From: Brachybacterium muris | GTDB lineage: Bacteria; Actinomycetota; Actinomycetes; Actinomycetales; Dermabacteraceae | Assembly: GCF_016907455.1 (NCBI RefSeq) | Contig: NZ_JAFBCB010000001.1 | Span: 868,001 to 932,000, forward strand | Direction: 5' to 3' | DNA: 64,000 nt | Shown: positions 8,387 through 19,011 of the stretch, piece by piece | Layout: every line of letters starts with the position of its first letter | How positions within the stretch are numbered: the stretch's first letter is position 1 | The notes under the pieces: generated by a model | The model's input: the letters and a program-made list of their open reading frames with translations, nothing else | Database searches by the model: none | What the model was told of the DNA's origin: nothing | Made by a program: the position numbers and the translations under genes

Positions 8387-9865
8387 ATGCTCACGACCAC
8401 GGCCCACGACATCGCGCGACTCACCGGCGGCACCCTGGTGGGAGGAGCCACCGGTGACGAGCGCGTCACCGGAGAGGCCCGCATCGACTCCCGCACCGTC
8501 AACGAGGGCGACCTGTTCGCCGCCTTCGTGGGCGAGAACGTGGACGGCCACGACTTCCTGCACGCCGTGATGGAGGCAGGCGCCGCACTGGCACTGGTGT
8601 CCCGCGAGCCCGGCGCCGGGATCCCCGCGGTCCTGGTGGAGGACGTGCAGGAGGCACTGTCGGTCCTGGCCCGCGACCAGCTCGAACGTGCCCGCCGCGA
8701 GAACCCCGCGCTGCGCGTGGTGGCGGTGACCGGCAGCGCCGGCAAGACGGGCACCAAGGACCTGCTCGGCGTCGCCCTCGGCGCCGTCGGCCCCACCATC
8801 GCCCCCGTGGGCAGCTTCAACAACGAACTGGGCCTGCCGCTGACGGTGCTGCGCCTGGACGAGCACACCCGCTTCCTGGTGCTGGAGATGGGCGCCCGCG
8901 GCCCCGGCCACATCACCCACCTCACCTCCATCGCCCGCCCCGACATCGCCCTGGTCCTCAATGTCGGCTCCGCCCACCTCGGAGAGTTCGGCTCCGTGGA
9001 CGGCATCGCCCGTGCCAAGGCCGAACTGGTCCAGGCCCTGGGTCCCGACGGCCGAGCGGTCCTGAACGCCGAGGACCCCCGCGTCGCCGCGATGGCGGAA
9101 CTGACCGAGGCGCCCGTGGTCACCTGGGGCCTGGACCACGGCGACGTGCGCGGCACCGACCTCCAGCTGGACGAGGACGCTCGCGTGAGCGTGACCCTGA
9201 GCATCCCGGAGGGCCTCGTCCGACCGGACGGTTCGCCGGTTCCGGCCGGATCGTTCGAGGTGCGTCCCGACCTGCTGGGCGAGCACCAGGCCGCTAACGT
9301 GGTCGCGGCACTCACCGGCGCCGTCCTGGCCGGCGCCGATCCCGCCCAGGCCGCCGCCTCACTGAAGGGTGTGCGCCTGGCCTCCGGACAGCGCATGGAA
9401 GCCCTGCGCGCCGGGGGAGTGCTGGTGATCGACGATGCCTACAACGCCAACCCCGACTCGATGCGTCTGGCCCTGAAGACCCTCGCCCACCTGGGCCGGG
9501 GTCACCGCACCATCGCCGTGCTGGGCGAGATGCTCGAGCTGGGTGATCAGTCGGTGCGGCTTCACGACGAGATCGGTCGTCTGGCCGTGCGTCTGAACAT
9601 CGGCCAGCTGATCGTGGTGGGCCGGGGCGCCGCCCCCATCCACCAGGGAGCGAGCCTGGAGGGCAGTTTCGGCGGTGAGTCGATGCAGGTCGCCGACGTG
9701 GAGGAGGCCCTCGCTGTGCTAGAACGGATCCTGGCGCCCGGTGACGTGGTGCTGCTGAAGTCGTCCCGGGATGCCGGGTTGCGCCGACTGGCACGGCCGC
9801 TCGCGGCCCACCTGGGGCGCAGCGCGGACCGCGCCCGGAACCAGGACGGAGGAGATCACGCATGA
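8387..9865 (+). CDS. murF: UDP-MurNAc-tripeptide--D-Ala-D-Ala ligase
   Basis: This 492-residue Mur ligase adds D-Ala-D-Ala to the UDP-MurNAc-tripeptide in the cytoplasm. The N-terminal domain ([14 protein letters not shown]) is followed by the P-loop [14 protein letters not shown] near residue 118, the substrate-loop sequence [14 protein letters not shown], and the C-terminal signature [23 protein letters not shown] precedes ATG 8387 with good spacing. The stop overlaps the mraY start as ATGA. Confidence 0.97.
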   Translation: MLTTTAHDIARLTGGTLVGGATGDERVTGEARIDSRTVNEGDLFAAFVGENVDGHDFLHAVMEAGAALALVSREPGAGIPAVLVEDVQEALSVLARDQLERARRENPALRVVAVTGSAGKTGTKDLLGVALGAVGPTIAPVGSFNNELGLPLTVLRLDEHTRFLVLEMGARGPGHITHLTSIARPDIALVLNVGSAHLGEFGSVDGIARAKAELVQALGPDGRAVLNAEDPRVAAMAELTEAPVVTWGLDHGDVRGTDLQLDEDARVSVTLSIPEGLVRPDGSPVPAGSFEVRPDLLGEHQAANVVAALTGAVLAGADPAQAAASLKGVRLASGQRMEALRAGGVLVIDDAYNANPDSMRLALKTLAHLGRGHRTIAVLGEMLELGDQSVRLHDEIGRLAVRLNIGQLIVVGRGAAPIHQGASLEGSFGGESMQVADVEEALAVLERILAPGDVVLLKSSRDAGLRRLARPLAAHLGRSADRARNQDGGDHA

Positions 9866-10962
9866 TCGCGATCATCATCGCCGGCGCGATCGCCCTGGTG
9901 CTGTCGATCCTGGGGACCCCCCTGTACATCCGCCTGCTGGTCAAGCGCGGCTACGGGCAGTTCATCCGCGACGACGGCCCCACCTCGCACGCCACCAAGC
10001 GCGGTACCCCCACCATGGGCGGGGTCGCCATCATCCTGGCCACGCTCCTCGCCTACGGCATCACCCACCTGGTGCTGTGGACCCCTCCCAGCGCGTCGGT
10101 GCTGCTGGTGCTGTTCCTGATGGTGGGCCTGGGAGCCGTGGGCTTCCTGGACGACTACCTCAAGATCGCCCAGCAGCGCAGCCTGGGCCTGCGCCCGCGC
10201 GAGAAGCTGCTGGGGCAGTTCCTGGTCGCCACGGCCTTCGCGGTGATGGCCCTGTTCTTCCGCGACGAGTCCGGCCTCGCCCCGGCCTCCACCAAGATCT
10301 CCTTCGTACGCGACATCCCCTGGCTGAACCTCGCCTTCGGAGGCACCGTGGCGGGCTTCATCCTGTTCGCGGTCTGGGCGAACTTCCTGGTGGCCGCCTG
10401 GTCCAACGGCGTCAACCTCACCGACGGCCTGGACGGCCTGGCGTCCGGTGCCACCATCATCTTCACCGCCGCCTACCTGGTGATCTCCTTCTGGCAGTGG
10501 CGCCAGCTGTGCAGCGTGGACCTCGCCGCGGGCGGCACCGTCAGCTGCTATGACTCCCGTGACCCGCTGGACACTGCCGTGCTGTGCGCCGCGATCATCG
10601 GCGCCTGCGTGGGCTTCCTGTGGTGGAACACCTCGCCGGCGAAGATCTTCATGGGCGACACCGGCTCCCTGGCCCTGGGCGGCGCCATCGCGGGCCTGAC
10701 GATCATCACCCGCACCCAGATCCTGGGCGCCATCATCGGTGGCCTGTTCGTGATGATCTCCCTGTCGGTGATCATCCAGGTGGCCAGCTTCAAGACCACC
10801 GGCAAGCGCGTGTTCCGGATGGCCCCCCTGCAGCACCACTTCGAGCTCAAGGGATGGAACGAGGTCACCATCGTGGCCCGCTTCTGGATCGTGGCCGGCA
10901 TCCTCGCGGGCCTGGGCCTGGGCCTGTTCTACCTCGACGCCCTGCCGAGGCTCACCTCATGA
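9862..10962 (+). CDS. mraY: Phospho-MurNAc-pentapeptide transferase
   Basis: This 366-residue polytopic membrane enzyme (about ten transmembrane helices) transfers phospho-MurNAc-pentapeptide to undecaprenyl phosphate, giving lipid I. Signatures seen are [21 protein letters not shown] with the metal-binding Asp pair, and [10 protein letters not shown] with the catalytic Asp. [11 protein letters not shown] and [14 protein letters not shown], close to the C-terminus, are also diagnostic. It overlaps murF at the start and murD at the end, both by ATGA. Confidence 0.98.
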   Translation: MIAIIIAGAIALVLSILGTPLYIRLLVKRGYGQFIRDDGPTSHATKRGTPTMGGVAIILATLLAYGITHLVLWTPPSASVLLVLFLMVGLGAVGFLDDYLKIAQQRSLGLRPREKLLGQFLVATAFAVMALFFRDESGLAPASTKISFVRDIPWLNLAFGGTVAGFILFAVWANFLVAAWSNGVNLTDGLDGLASGATIIFTAAYLVISFWQWRQLCSVDLAAGGTVSCYDSRDPLDTAVLCAAIIGACVGFLWWNTSPAKIFMGDTGSLALGGAIAGLTIITRTQILGAIIGGLFVMISLSVIIQVASFKTTGKRVFRMAPLQHHFELKGWNEVTIVARFWIVAGILAGLGLGLFYLDALPRLTS

Positions 10963-12467
10963 CCGCGGCCGCCTCCGGCATCCCCGCCGAGCAGCGCGCC
11001 TGGCCAGGCATGGACGTGGCCGGCCTGCGCATCCTGGTCACCGGGTTCGGCGTCTCAGGCTACGCCGTGGCCGACCAGACCATGCAGCGCGGCGCCCGTG
11101 TGCTCGTCGTCGACGGCGCCGACACCCCCGAGAACCGCGAGAAGGCACAGATCCTCGAGGTGCTCGGCGTCGAGGTGCGGCTCGGCGCCGAGCACACCCG
11201 CGCCCTGCCCACCGACCGCGAGTTCGACCTGGTCGTCACCTCACCCGGCTGGCGCCCCGAGCAGCCCCTGCTCGTCCAGGCACAGCAGGCCGGCATCCCC
11301 GTGTGGGGCGAGATCGAGCTGGCCCGTCGCATGCAGGCCGTGGACGGTCCCGCCTGGCTGGGCATCACCGGCACCAATGGCAAGACCACCGCCGTGACCA
11401 TACTGGAGTCGATCCTGCAGCACGCGGGCCTGCGGGCCGTGGCCTGCGGCAACGTGGGGCTGCCGGTGATCGAGGCGGCCCTGGACCCCGAGGGCTTCGA
11501 CGTGCTCGCGGTGGAGCTGTCCAGCTTCCAGCTGCACCGCACCGAGCACCCCGGCTGCGAGTCCGCGGTGGTGCTGAACGTGAGTGACGACCACCTGGAC
11601 TGGCACGGCAGCGCCGAGGCCTACGCCCGCGACAAGGGTCGCATCTACGAGGGCGTGGAGCGTGCCTGCGTGTACAGCATCGCCGACCCCACCACCCGGC
11701 GCCTGGTCGAGCAGGCGGACGTGCTCGACGGCGCCCGCGCCATCGGCATCACGCTGGGCTCCCCGGGCCCCTCCGAACTCGGAGTGGTGGACGGGATGCT
11801 GGTGGACCGCGCCTTCGTCCCCGACCGCCACCGGCAGGCCGCCGAGCTCGCCACCCTCGAGGACCTCGCCCACCTCGGCCCCCACGGCGCCGGCCCCCAC
11901 ATCGTGCTGGACGCCCTGGCTGCGGCCGCGCTGGCCCGCGCCCACGGCGTGGAGCAGAGCGCAGTGCGCGACGGCCTGCGCGCCTACCGCCTGGGCCGTC
12001 ACCGCGCTGAGCTGGTGGCCCGCATCGACGACGTGGCCTGGGTGGACGACACCAAGGCCACCAACCCCGCCGCCGCCCGGGCGTCCCTCGCCGCCGCCGA
12101 GAAGGTGGTGTGGATCGCCGGCGGAGACACCAAGGGAGCCGACGTCGACTCGCTGGTCCAGGCCGTCGCCGGCCGCCTGAGCGGTGCGGTGCTGCTGGGC
12201 GTGGACGCCGCCCCGTTCACCGAGGCGCTGGCACGACACGCCCCGGACCTCCCCGTGGTGCGCGTGGATCCGGGTGACACTGGCGATGCCGCCGGGCGCT
12301 CCGATCTGATGGAGCAGGCGGTGCAGGCCGCCCACTCCCTCGCTTCGGCGGGGGATGTGGTGTTGCTGGCACCGGCCGCCGCCTCGATCGACCAGTTCCG
12401 CAACTACGCGGAGCGAGGGGAGCTGTTCGCTGCGGCCGTGACCCGACTGGCAGGAGCGAACGGATGA
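10959..12467 (+). CDS. murD: UDP-MurNAc-L-Ala--D-Glu ligase
   Basis: This 502-residue Mur ligase adds D-glutamate to UDP-MurNAc-L-alanine. The N-terminal Rossmann-like domain has [14 protein letters not shown], the P-loop [12 protein letters not shown] lies near residue 137, and [11 protein letters not shown] and the [10 protein letters not shown] signature follow. ATG 10959 overlaps the mraY stop (ATGA); the frame is open further upstream but only as an overlap with mraY. It ends in an ATGA overlap with ftsW. Its length is somewhat above average, owing to loops and an N-terminal extension of about 15 residues. Confidence 0.97.
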   Translation: MTAAASGIPAEQRAWPGMDVAGLRILVTGFGVSGYAVADQTMQRGARVLVVDGADTPENREKAQILEVLGVEVRLGAEHTRALPTDREFDLVVTSPGWRPEQPLLVQAQQAGIPVWGEIELARRMQAVDGPAWLGITGTNGKTTAVTILESILQHAGLRAVACGNVGLPVIEAALDPEGFDVLAVELSSFQLHRTEHPGCESAVVLNVSDDHLDWHGSAEAYARDKGRIYEGVERACVYSIADPTTRRLVEQADVLDGARAIGITLGSPGPSELGVVDGMLVDRAFVPDRHRQAAELATLEDLAHLGPHGAGPHIVLDALAAAALARAHGVEQSAVRDGLRAYRLGRHRAELVARIDDVAWVDDTKATNPAAARASLAAAEKVVWIAGGDTKGADVDSLVQAVAGRLSGAVLLGVDAAPFTEALARHAPDLPVVRVDPGDTGDAAGRSDLMEQAVQAAHSLASAGDVVLLAPAAASIDQFRNYAERGELFAAAVTRLAGANG

Positions 12468-13828
12468 CGACGCAGGAGACCCGCCGGTCCACCCGCGTGC
12501 TGCGGCCCGAGGAGGAACGGCCCCTCGGTGACGTCGGCCCCAGGCTCCGCGCCGGTCTCGGCTCCTGGTTGAAGTCCCCGGCACTCGACTTCTACGCCCT
12601 CATCGTGATCGGCACCCTGCTGGTGGGGGTGGGCCTGATGATGGTGCTGAGCTCCACCGCGGTGCTGAACATCTCTCGCGGACAGTCCGGCTTCGCGGGC
12701 CTGGCGAAGCAGGGCACCTTCGCGGCCCTCGGGCTGATCGCCCTGGTGATCGCCGCCTCCCTGCCGCCGGGCTTCTACCGCAAGGCCGCCTGGCCCCTGT
12801 TCATGCTGGGCCTGGCCCTGCAGACCCTGGTGCACACCCCGCTCGGGCACGAGGTGGCCGGCAACCGCAACTGGATCCTGGTCAACGGGCAGACCCTCCA
12901 GCCCTCGGAGTTCCTCAAGCTGTCCCTCGCGGTGTGGATGGCAGCGGTGCTCTCGATGAAGCGTCCCCTGCTGCATCGCCCCTTCCACCTGATCGTGCCG
13001 ATGGCGCCCGGGGTGGCTGCAGCCCTGGGCCTGGTGGTGCTGGGGCACGACCTGGGCACCACGCTGGTGATGTGCCTGCTGGTGGCCGGCGCCCTGTGGG
13101 TGGCCGGTGTGCCGCGCCGCTGGTTCGCCCTCGGTGGCGGCATCGGCCTCATCGGCGTGGTGGCACTCACCGTCACCAGCAGCAACCGCATGGGGCGCAT
13201 CAACTGCTGGCTCAAGGGCGATTGCGTCGGCGACTCCAGCTACCAGTCAGATCAGGGCCTGATGGGCCTGGCCGAGGGCGGCTGGTGGGGCGTTGGCCCC
13301 GGCGAGTCCCGCCAGAAATGGGGCCGCCTGCCCGCCGCGGAGGACGACTACATCTTCGCGATCCTCGGTGAGGAGTTCGGCCTGATGGGCACCCTCGGGG
13401 TGCTGTTCCTGTTCGCCATGCTGGCCCTGGTGCTGTGCCGCATGATCACCCGCACCGACGACGTGTTCCGTCAGATCGCCGTCGCCGGCATCGCCTCCTG
13501 GCTGCTGGGGCAGGCGTTCGTGAACATGATGGTGGTGACCGGCCTGATGCCGGTGATCGGCGTGCCGCTGCCGTTCATCTCCTCCGGCGGCTCGGCTCTG
13601 CTGGCCTCCATGGCCGCCCTCGGCGTGCTCCTGTCCTTCGCCCGCAACGAACCCGGTGCCCGCGAGGCGATCACCGCCCGCATGGGAACGGTGCGCAGCT
13701 CGGTGAGCGTGCTGCCCGCCCCGCGCGACGGGTCCACCGGGGATTCCCGCCGCTCGCGTCGTTCCCAGAAGCGCGTGCAACAGGCCCAGAAGCGTGTCCG
13801 TCGCGCCCAAGCCGGGGGCCGACGATGA
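12464..13828 (+). CDS. ftsW: Septal peptidoglycan polymerase FtsW (SEDS)
   Basis: This SEDS-family glycosyltransferase of 454 residues works with FtsI at the septum. There is a cytoplasmic N-terminal extension of about 40 residues, then about ten transmembrane helices. Conserved features include GNRNWI near residue 127, AEDDYIFAILGEEFGLMG, and the final signature GLMPVIGVPLPFISSGGSA. The C-terminal tail of about 60 residues is rich in Arg, Ser and Gln (RRSRRSQKRVQQAQKRVRRA), an actinobacterial trait. The stop overlaps murG as ATGA. Confidence 0.96.
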   Translation: MTTQETRRSTRVLRPEEERPLGDVGPRLRAGLGSWLKSPALDFYALIVIGTLLVGVGLMMVLSSTAVLNISRGQSGFAGLAKQGTFAALGLIALVIAASLPPGFYRKAAWPLFMLGLALQTLVHTPLGHEVAGNRNWILVNGQTLQPSEFLKLSLAVWMAAVLSMKRPLLHRPFHLIVPMAPGVAAALGLVVLGHDLGTTLVMCLLVAGALWVAGVPRRWFALGGGIGLIGVVALTVTSSNRMGRINCWLKGDCVGDSSYQSDQGLMGLAEGGWWGVGPGESRQKWGRLPAAEDDYIFAILGEEFGLMGTLGVLFLFAMLALVLCRMITRTDDVFRQIAVAGIASWLLGQAFVNMMVVTGLMPVIGVPLPFISSGGSALLASMAALGVLLSFARNEPGAREAITARMGTVRSSVSVLPAPRDGSTGDSRRSRRSQKRVQQAQKRVRRAQAGGRR

Positions 13829-14910
13829 GCCGTCCCCTGCGCGTGCTGCTGGCCGGTGGTGGCAGCGCCGGTCACGTGTCCCCGTTGCTGGCCACCGCGG
13901 CGCGCATCCGGGAGGTCGAGCCCGAGGCCGAGATCCTGGTGCTGGGCACCGCCACCGGCCTGGAGGCCGATCTGGTGCCGGCCGCCGGGTACGAGCTCGC
14001 CACCATCGACAAGGTCCCCTTCCCGCGTCGCCCAGGGAAGGCCGCCGCCCGTTTCCCCCTGCGGCTGGCTGCCACCGTGCGCCAGGTGCGCGCCCTGCTG
14101 CGCGAGCGGCGGATCGACGTGGTGGTCGGCTTCGGCGGCTATGTGTGCCCGCCCGCCTACCTCGCCGCCGCGGCTGCCCGGGTCCCCCTGGTGGTGCACG
14201 AGGCGAACCGCCGCCCGGGCCTCGCCAACCGCCTCGGAGCCCTGCGTGCCACGGACGTGCTCACCGCGCTGGACGGCACCGCACTGCGTGGTGCACGCCG
14301 CATCGGGATGCCGATGCGGGAGGGCATCGCCCACCTGGATCGCGCTGCCCGTCGCGACCAGGCCGTACGGGACCTGGAACTGGACCCCGCCCGTCCGGTG
14401 CTGCTGGTCACCGGCGGCTCCCTCGGTGCGCAGCGGCTGAACGACGCCGTCAGCGCCGCCGCCCCGGCGTTCCTCGAGGCCGGTGCCCAGATCCTGCACA
14501 TCACCGGACGCGGCAAGAGCGGGGACGTGACCCCTCTTCCCGGCTACCGGGTGGTGGAGTACGTGCGCGCCATGGAGGACGCCTACGCCGCCGCGGACCT
14601 CGCCCTGACCCGCTCCGGGGCCGGCACCGTGTGCGAGCTGACCGCCGTGGGGCTCCCCGCGGTGCTGGTGCCCCTGCCCATCGGCAACGGGGAGCAGGCC
14701 CTGAACGGACAGGACGTGGTGAGCGCCGGCGGTGCGCTGATGATCGAGGACTCCCAGATCACTGCGGCCCGCCTGGTTCAGCAGGTGCTGCCGCTGTTGC
14801 TGGACGATGAACGACGCGACACCATGGCTGCCGCTTCCCGCCGCTTCGGGATCACCGACGCCGCCGAGCAGCTGGCCGCGATCGTGATCTGTGCCGCACG
14901 CCGAGCCTGA
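13825..14910 (+). CDS. murG: Lipid II synthase MurG (GlcNAc transferase)
   Basis: This 361-residue GT28 enzyme converts lipid I to lipid II on the inner face of the membrane. It opens with the glycine-rich loop LLAGGGSAGHVSPLLA, has GFGGYVCPPAYLAA and VHEANRRPGLANR, and in the C-terminal UDP-GlcNAc domain shows TGGSLGAQRLND and RSGAGTVCELTAVGLP. ATG 13825 overlaps the ftsW stop. The next gene, murC, starts 35 bases downstream, the largest gap in the mur run before ftsQ. Confidence 0.97.
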   Translation: MSRPLRVLLAGGGSAGHVSPLLATAARIREVEPEAEILVLGTATGLEADLVPAAGYELATIDKVPFPRRPGKAAARFPLRLAATVRQVRALLRERRIDVVVGFGGYVCPPAYLAAAAARVPLVVHEANRRPGLANRLGALRATDVLTALDGTALRGARRIGMPMREGIAHLDRAARRDQAVRDLELDPARPVLLVTGGSLGAQRLNDAVSAAAPAFLEAGAQILHITGRGKSGDVTPLPGYRVVEYVRAMEDAYAAADLALTRSGAGTVCELTAVGLPAVLVPLPIGNGEQALNGQDVVSAGGALMIEDSQITAARLVQQVLPLLLDDERRDTMAAASRRFGITDAAEQLAAIVICAARRA

Positions 14911-14945
14911 CGGCCCGCCCCCGCACGTGCCGTTACCGTGAAGCC

Positions 14946-16445
14946 ATGACCTCACCCGAGCCCCGCACCATCCTCACCCCCGGGGACGTCGTCACCCAGT
15001 CCCGCTGGCCCTCGGACGCGCCCGTGCGCTCCGTGCACGTGGTGCGGATCGGCGGCGCGGGCATGTCGGCCGTGGCGCGCCTGGCGCTGGAGGCGGGCCT
15101 CATGGTCAGCGGCTCCGATTCCCAGGACGGCCAGTTCATCGGCCCCCTGCGCGAGGCCGGCGCCCGCATCGGCATCGGCTTCGACGCCGCCTTGCTCGCG
15201 GAGGACCTGGACCTGGTGGTGGTCTCCACCGCCGTGCGCGCCGACAACCCCGAGATCATCGCCGCGCACGAGCGCGGGATCCCCGTGATCCACCGCGCCG
15301 CAGCCCTCGCTGGGCTGATGGGGGAGTGGGACCTGGTGGCGATCGCCGGCACCCACGGCAAGACCTCCACCACGGGCCTGGCCACGATGGCACTGCGCGG
15401 CGCAGGCCTGGACCCGGCCTGGGCGCTCGGCGCTGCCGTGCCGGACCTGGGCCGCAACGCCGGCTTCGGTGCGGGCCCGGGCGCGGGCCCCTCGGCGGGC
15501 GGTATCGCGGTGATCGAGGCCGACGAGTCCGACGGGTCCTTCCTCGCCTTCGCCCCCCGCTCCCTGGTGGTCACCAACCTCGAGCCCGACCACCTGGACT
15601 TCCACGGCGACGAGGCCACCCTGGTGGCCGGCTTCGAGGCCCTCACCTCGCAGGTCCTGCCCGGCGGCACCCTGGTGGTGTGCGCTGACGACGACGGGGC
15701 CCGTAGGCTGGGGGAGCGGGCCGCCTCCCGCGGTGTGCAGGTGGCCACCTACGGCACCGGTGAGGACGCCGACTGGCGGGTGCTCGCCGAGGACGCCGGC
15801 CCCCGGGGCACCGAGGTGTCCCTGGAGACCCCGCGCGGCCCGCTCCAGCTGCGACTTGCCGTCGCCGGTCACCACAACGTGCTGAACGCCGTGGGGGCCC
15901 TGGCGGGAACCGCCGGCGCAGCCCCCGTCGCATCGCTGGGAGCACTCGCCGAAGGTCTGGGCCGCTTCACCGGTGCCTCGCGCCGCTTCGACCTGGCCGG
16001 GGTGGTGGGCTCGATCACGGTCATCGACGACTACGCCCACCATCCGCGCGAGGTGGCAGCCACCCTCGAGGCCGCCCGCGGGATCGTCACGGACCAGGAA
16101 GCAGGTGGCCGGGTGCTGGCCGTGTTCCAGCCCCACCTGTTCTCCCGCACCCGTGACTTCGCCGCGGAGTTCGCCGCCGCCCTCGCCGGTGCGGACCGGG
16201 CCTGGGTGATGCCCGTCTACCCCGCCCGCGAGGACCCGGACCCCACCGTGGACGCCCGCACCATCACCGACCACGCCGGCTCCGCCGCCGAGGTGCGCCC
16301 CCTCGATGATCGATCCGCAGTGCCCACCGAGGTGGCTGCCGTGGCACGCCCCGGTGACCTGGTGCTGATGCTGGGGGCCGGCGACATCGTCGAGGACACC
16401 CCCGCGGTGATCGATGCCCTGCGTGAAGCTCGAGGGCAGGCCTGA
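14946..16445 (+). CDS. murC: UDP-MurNAc--L-alanine ligase
   Basis: This 499-residue Mur ligase commits UDP-MurNAc to the stem-peptide pathway by adding L-Ala. It has the MurC Rossmann loop RIGGAGMSAVARLAL, the P-loop IAGTHGKTSTTGLA, EADESDGSFL, and the C-terminal signature IDDYAHHPREVAATL followed by FQPHLFSRTRDF. The ribosome-binding site before ATG 14946 is weak (GTGAAG). The stop shares one base with the ftsQ start (TGATG). Confidence 0.97.
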   Translation: MTSPEPRTILTPGDVVTQSRWPSDAPVRSVHVVRIGGAGMSAVARLALEAGLMVSGSDSQDGQFIGPLREAGARIGIGFDAALLAEDLDLVVVSTAVRADNPEIIAAHERGIPVIHRAAALAGLMGEWDLVAIAGTHGKTSTTGLATMALRGAGLDPAWALGAAVPDLGRNAGFGAGPGAGPSAGGIAVIEADESDGSFLAFAPRSLVVTNLEPDHLDFHGDEATLVAGFEALTSQVLPGGTLVVCADDDGARRLGERAASRGVQVATYGTGEDADWRVLAEDAGPRGTEVSLETPRGPLQLRLAVAGHHNVLNAVGALAGTAGAAPVASLGALAEGLGRFTGASRRFDLAGVVGSITVIDDYAHHPREVAATLEAARGIVTDQEAGGRVLAVFQPHLFSRTRDFAAEFAAALAGADRAWVMPVYPAREDPDPTVDARTITDHAGSAAEVRPLDDRSAVPTEVAAVARPGDLVLMLGAGDIVEDTPAVIDALREARGQA

Positions 16446-17464
16446 TGGCCCGTCGGCCCACCGCGCCGCGCCCCGCGAGCACCACCCGGCGGGCGACGCA
16501 GTCGGAGAAGCCTGACAAGCGGGCCGAGAAGCCGGCCGAGCGGACGGAGAAGCCGGCCAAGCGGGCCGAGGAACCGGCCAAGCGGGCCAAGGAACCAGCG
16601 CCGCCGGTCGCGCCGTCCCAGGGCCCGGAGAAGTCCGCGCCGCGGTCGGCCGCGCCGACGTACGGCAGGCGCGCCGAGCCGCAGGCCGAGCTCGGCACCC
16701 CTCGCGAGGAACGCGGTGGCGAGCGCGTGGTGCAGGCCGCGGACCGCTTCCGGGGCCTGGTGGCCGGGCGTCCCTGGCGCCGACGCCGCCGCGCGATCAT
16801 CAACGGTGCGGTGATCACGGCTCTGCTGCTGCTCGCTGCGCTCTCCGCGGCGATCTGGCTGCCCGCCCTCCGGCTCCAGCAGGTCACCGTCTCCGGGCTG
16901 GGCTACGTCCAGGAGCAGACGGTGCGCGAGCAGCTCGACGGGCGCCTGGGTGACAGCGTGCTGCTGCTGCCCACCGAGGCCATCAGTGAGGACGTCACGA
17001 CGATCCCCGGGGTGCACAGCGCCCAGGTGGAGCGCCGGTGGCCCGACGGCATGCACGTGACCGTCGTCGAGGCCGAGCCCGTCGCCCAGCTCACCCGGGC
17101 CGACGGCACCGCTGCGGTCGTCGACGCCTCCGGGGCCGAGCTCCCGCCCGAGGCCGCCGAGGGCGCCACCCTGGTGCCACTGACCGTGGCCCCCACCTCC
17201 CAGGACCCGGAGGGAGCGGCAGAGGCGCTGACCGAGGTGCTGGCCGAACTGCCCGACCCGCTGCGTCCGGCCCTGCAGGGGATGACCGCCTCCTCTCCCA
17301 GCGACGTCACCTTCACCCTGGCGCTGGAGGACGGCGGGACGAAGACGGTGGTGTGGGGCGATTCCCGCGATGCCGAGCTCAAGGGCGAGGTGGTCCAGGC
17401 GCTGCTGCCCGAACCGGGCTCGGTGATCGACGTCTCCTCGCCCGTCGCACCGGTCACCCGCTGA
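16445..17464 (+). CDS. ftsQ: Cell division protein FtsQ
   Basis: This 339-residue bitopic divisome protein begins with an unusually long cytoplasmic part of about 115 residues. That part includes imperfect tandem seven-residue repeats of the type EKPAKRA at about 20-52. One transmembrane helix lies at about 119-140, followed by the POTRA domain (LRLQQVTVSGLGYVQEQTV) and a beta domain. FtsQ anchors the FtsLB pair. The repeat segment is encoded by about 21-bp imperfect DNA repeats and probably varies in length between strains. A 20-bp tandem duplication spans the stop codon. murC overlaps by one base; ftsZ is 192 bases away. Confidence 0.92.
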   Translation: MARRPTAPRPASTTRRATQSEKPDKRAEKPAERTEKPAKRAEEPAKRAKEPAPPVAPSQGPEKSAPRSAAPTYGRRAEPQAELGTPREERGGERVVQAADRFRGLVAGRPWRRRRRAIINGAVITALLLLAALSAAIWLPALRLQQVTVSGLGYVQEQTVREQLDGRLGDSVLLLPTEAISEDVTTIPGVHSAQVERRWPDGMHVTVVEAEPVAQLTRADGTAAVVDASGAELPPEAAEGATLVPLTVAPTSQDPEGAAEALTEVLAELPDPLRPALQGMTASSPSDVTFTLALEDGGTKTVVWGDSRDAELKGEVVQALLPEPGSVIDVSSPVAPVTR

Positions 17465-17490
17465 TCGTCCCGGTCACCCGCTGATCAGCG
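17451..17490 (+). repeat. 20-bp tandem duplication across the ftsQ stop
   Basis: CGGTCACCCGCTGATC occurs at 17451-17466 and again at 17471-17486, period 20. The first copy contains the ftsQ stop TGA (17462-17464); the second carries the same stop in another frame, so a +1 frame also ends in PVTR-stop at 17484. Confidence 0.85.
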
Positions 17491-17656
17491 GTCCCGGCGG
17501 GTTTCTCCTCACGACACGCGCGTGCGGTCGTTGCGCCCCGCCGGAGTCGTCCCTAGCGTCGAAGAGAAGGAACGGGGACGCGAAGTCCGAACCTCAACTC
17601 GAGGTCGAGGGTTCAGACCCGTTCGACAGCAGATCGACAACAGCAAGGACATCAAC

Positions 17657-18994
17657 GTGGCCGGATCCCAGAACTACCTCGCAGTCATCAAGGTCGTCGG
17701 CATCGGCGGCGGCGGTGTCAACGCCGTCAACCGCATGATCGAGGCCGGTCTCAAGGGTGTCGAGTTCATCGCCATCAACACCGACGCCCAGGCGCTGCTG
17801 ATGTCGGACGCCGACGTCAAGCTCGACGTCGGCAAGGAGATCACCCGCGGGCTCGGCGCCGGAGCCGACCCGGAGGTCGGCAAGAAGGCCGCCGAGGACC
17901 ACGCGGAGGAGATCGAGGAGGTGCTGCGAGGCGCCGACATGGTCTTCGTGACCGCCGGCGAGGGCGGTGGCACCGGCACCGGTGGCGCCCCCGTGGTCGC
18001 CAAGATCGCCCGCAGCCTGGGCGCACTGACCATCGGTGTGGTCACCCGCCCCTTCACCTTCGAGGGCCGCCGCCGCTCCACCCAGGCCGAGTCCGGCATC
18101 GCCGGCCTGCAGGCCGAGGTGGACACCCTGATCGTGATCCCCAACGACCGCCTGCTCTCCATCGCCGACAAGCAGGTGTCCATGCTGGACGCCTTCAAGT
18201 CCGCCGACCAGGTGCTGCTCTCCGGTGTCCAGGGCATCACCGACCTGATCACCACCCCGGGCCTGATCAACCTCGACTTCGCCGACGTCAAGTCCGTGAT
18301 GCAGGGCGCCGGCAGCGCCCTGATGGGCATCGGCTCCTCCCGGGGAGACGACCGCGCTCTTCAGGCCGCCGAGCTGGCCGTCTCCAGCCCGCTGCTGGAG
18401 GCCTCGATCGACGGCGCCTACGGCGTGCTGCTGTCCATCCAGGGTGGCAGCGACCTGGGGCTGTACGAGGTCTCAGAGGCCGCCCGTCTGGTGCAGGAGG
18501 CCGCTCACCCCGACGCCAACATCATCTTCGGCGCTGTCATCGACGACGCCCTGGGCGATGAGGTGCGGGTGACCGTGATCGCCGCCGGTTTCGAGGCCGG
18601 GGGCCCCACGCAGCGCTCCGAGCAGCAGTCGCGTCCCGCCCCGCGTCCGGAGCCGGTGCAGCCCCGCCCGGCCCCCACCGAGCGCACGTCCTCCTCGCAC
18701 GGCTCGAACGGTGCCGGTGCCGGTGCGGCGGCCGGCGGCGCAGGTGGCTGGGGCGTACCGCAGCAGACCTTCGCCCCCTCCGGTCCCGCATCCCGTCCGG
18801 CCAACGAGCAGCAGCACGAGCCGATGACCGAGCAGATGGACCCGGCCGACCAGGAGGACGACGGCCAGGAGCAGGACCGCTCCCAGTCCGCCCGTCCCGT
18901 CCCGGCCCCGCAGTCCGAGCCGGTGCGCCCCCCGCGCATCGAGGAGCCGCCGGCCGATGACGACGACCTCGACCTGCCCTCGTTCCTCAAGTGA
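17657..18994 (+). CDS. ftsZ: Tubulin-like division GTPase FtsZ
   Basis: FtsZ (445 residues) polymerises into the Z ring. The start is GTG 17657, giving [19 protein letters not shown] as in other actinobacteria; AAGGA (17645-17649) is well spaced. The nucleotide loop [10 protein letters not shown], the tubulin signature GGGTGTG (103-109) and the T7-loop region [11 protein letters not shown] are intact. A variable Pro/Gln/Gly-rich linker (about 315-430) leads to the conserved C-terminal peptide [11 protein letters not shown], the docking site for SepF and other partners. A 192-base upstream gap probably holds its own promoter. Confidence 0.98.
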   Translation: MAGSQNYLAVIKVVGIGGGGVNAVNRMIEAGLKGVEFIAINTDAQALLMSDADVKLDVGKEITRGLGAGADPEVGKKAAEDHAEEIEEVLRGADMVFVTAGEGGGTGTGGAPVVAKIARSLGALTIGVVTRPFTFEGRRRSTQAESGIAGLQAEVDTLIVIPNDRLLSIADKQVSMLDAFKSADQVLLSGVQGITDLITTPGLINLDFADVKSVMQGAGSALMGIGSSRGDDRALQAAELAVSSPLLEASIDGAYGVLLSIQGGSDLGLYEVSEAARLVQEAAHPDANIIFGAVIDDALGDEVRVTVIAAGFEAGGPTQRSEQQSRPAPRPEPVQPRPAPTERTSSSHGSNGAGAGAAAGGAGGWGVPQQTFAPSGPASRPANEQQHEPMTEQMDPADQEDDGQEQDRSQSARPVPAPQSEPVRPPRIEEPPADDDDLDLPSFLK

Positions 18995-19011
18995 CGAACA
19001 GGCAGTGACGA
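18990..19011 (+). repeat. 8-bp repeat, period 14, across ftsZ stop and pgeF start
   Basis: AGTGACGA occurs at 18990-18997 (containing the ftsZ stop) and 19004-19011 (containing the pgeF GTG start), 14 bases apart. It is short and could be chance, but its period equals that of two other stop-codon repeats in this window. Confidence 0.5.

Noticed and set aside
17596..17625. tRNA-like segment (GGTTCAGACC) upstream of ftsZ
   Set aside because: No acceptor, anticodon or D-arm pairing can be built around it. It is ordinary leader sequence.
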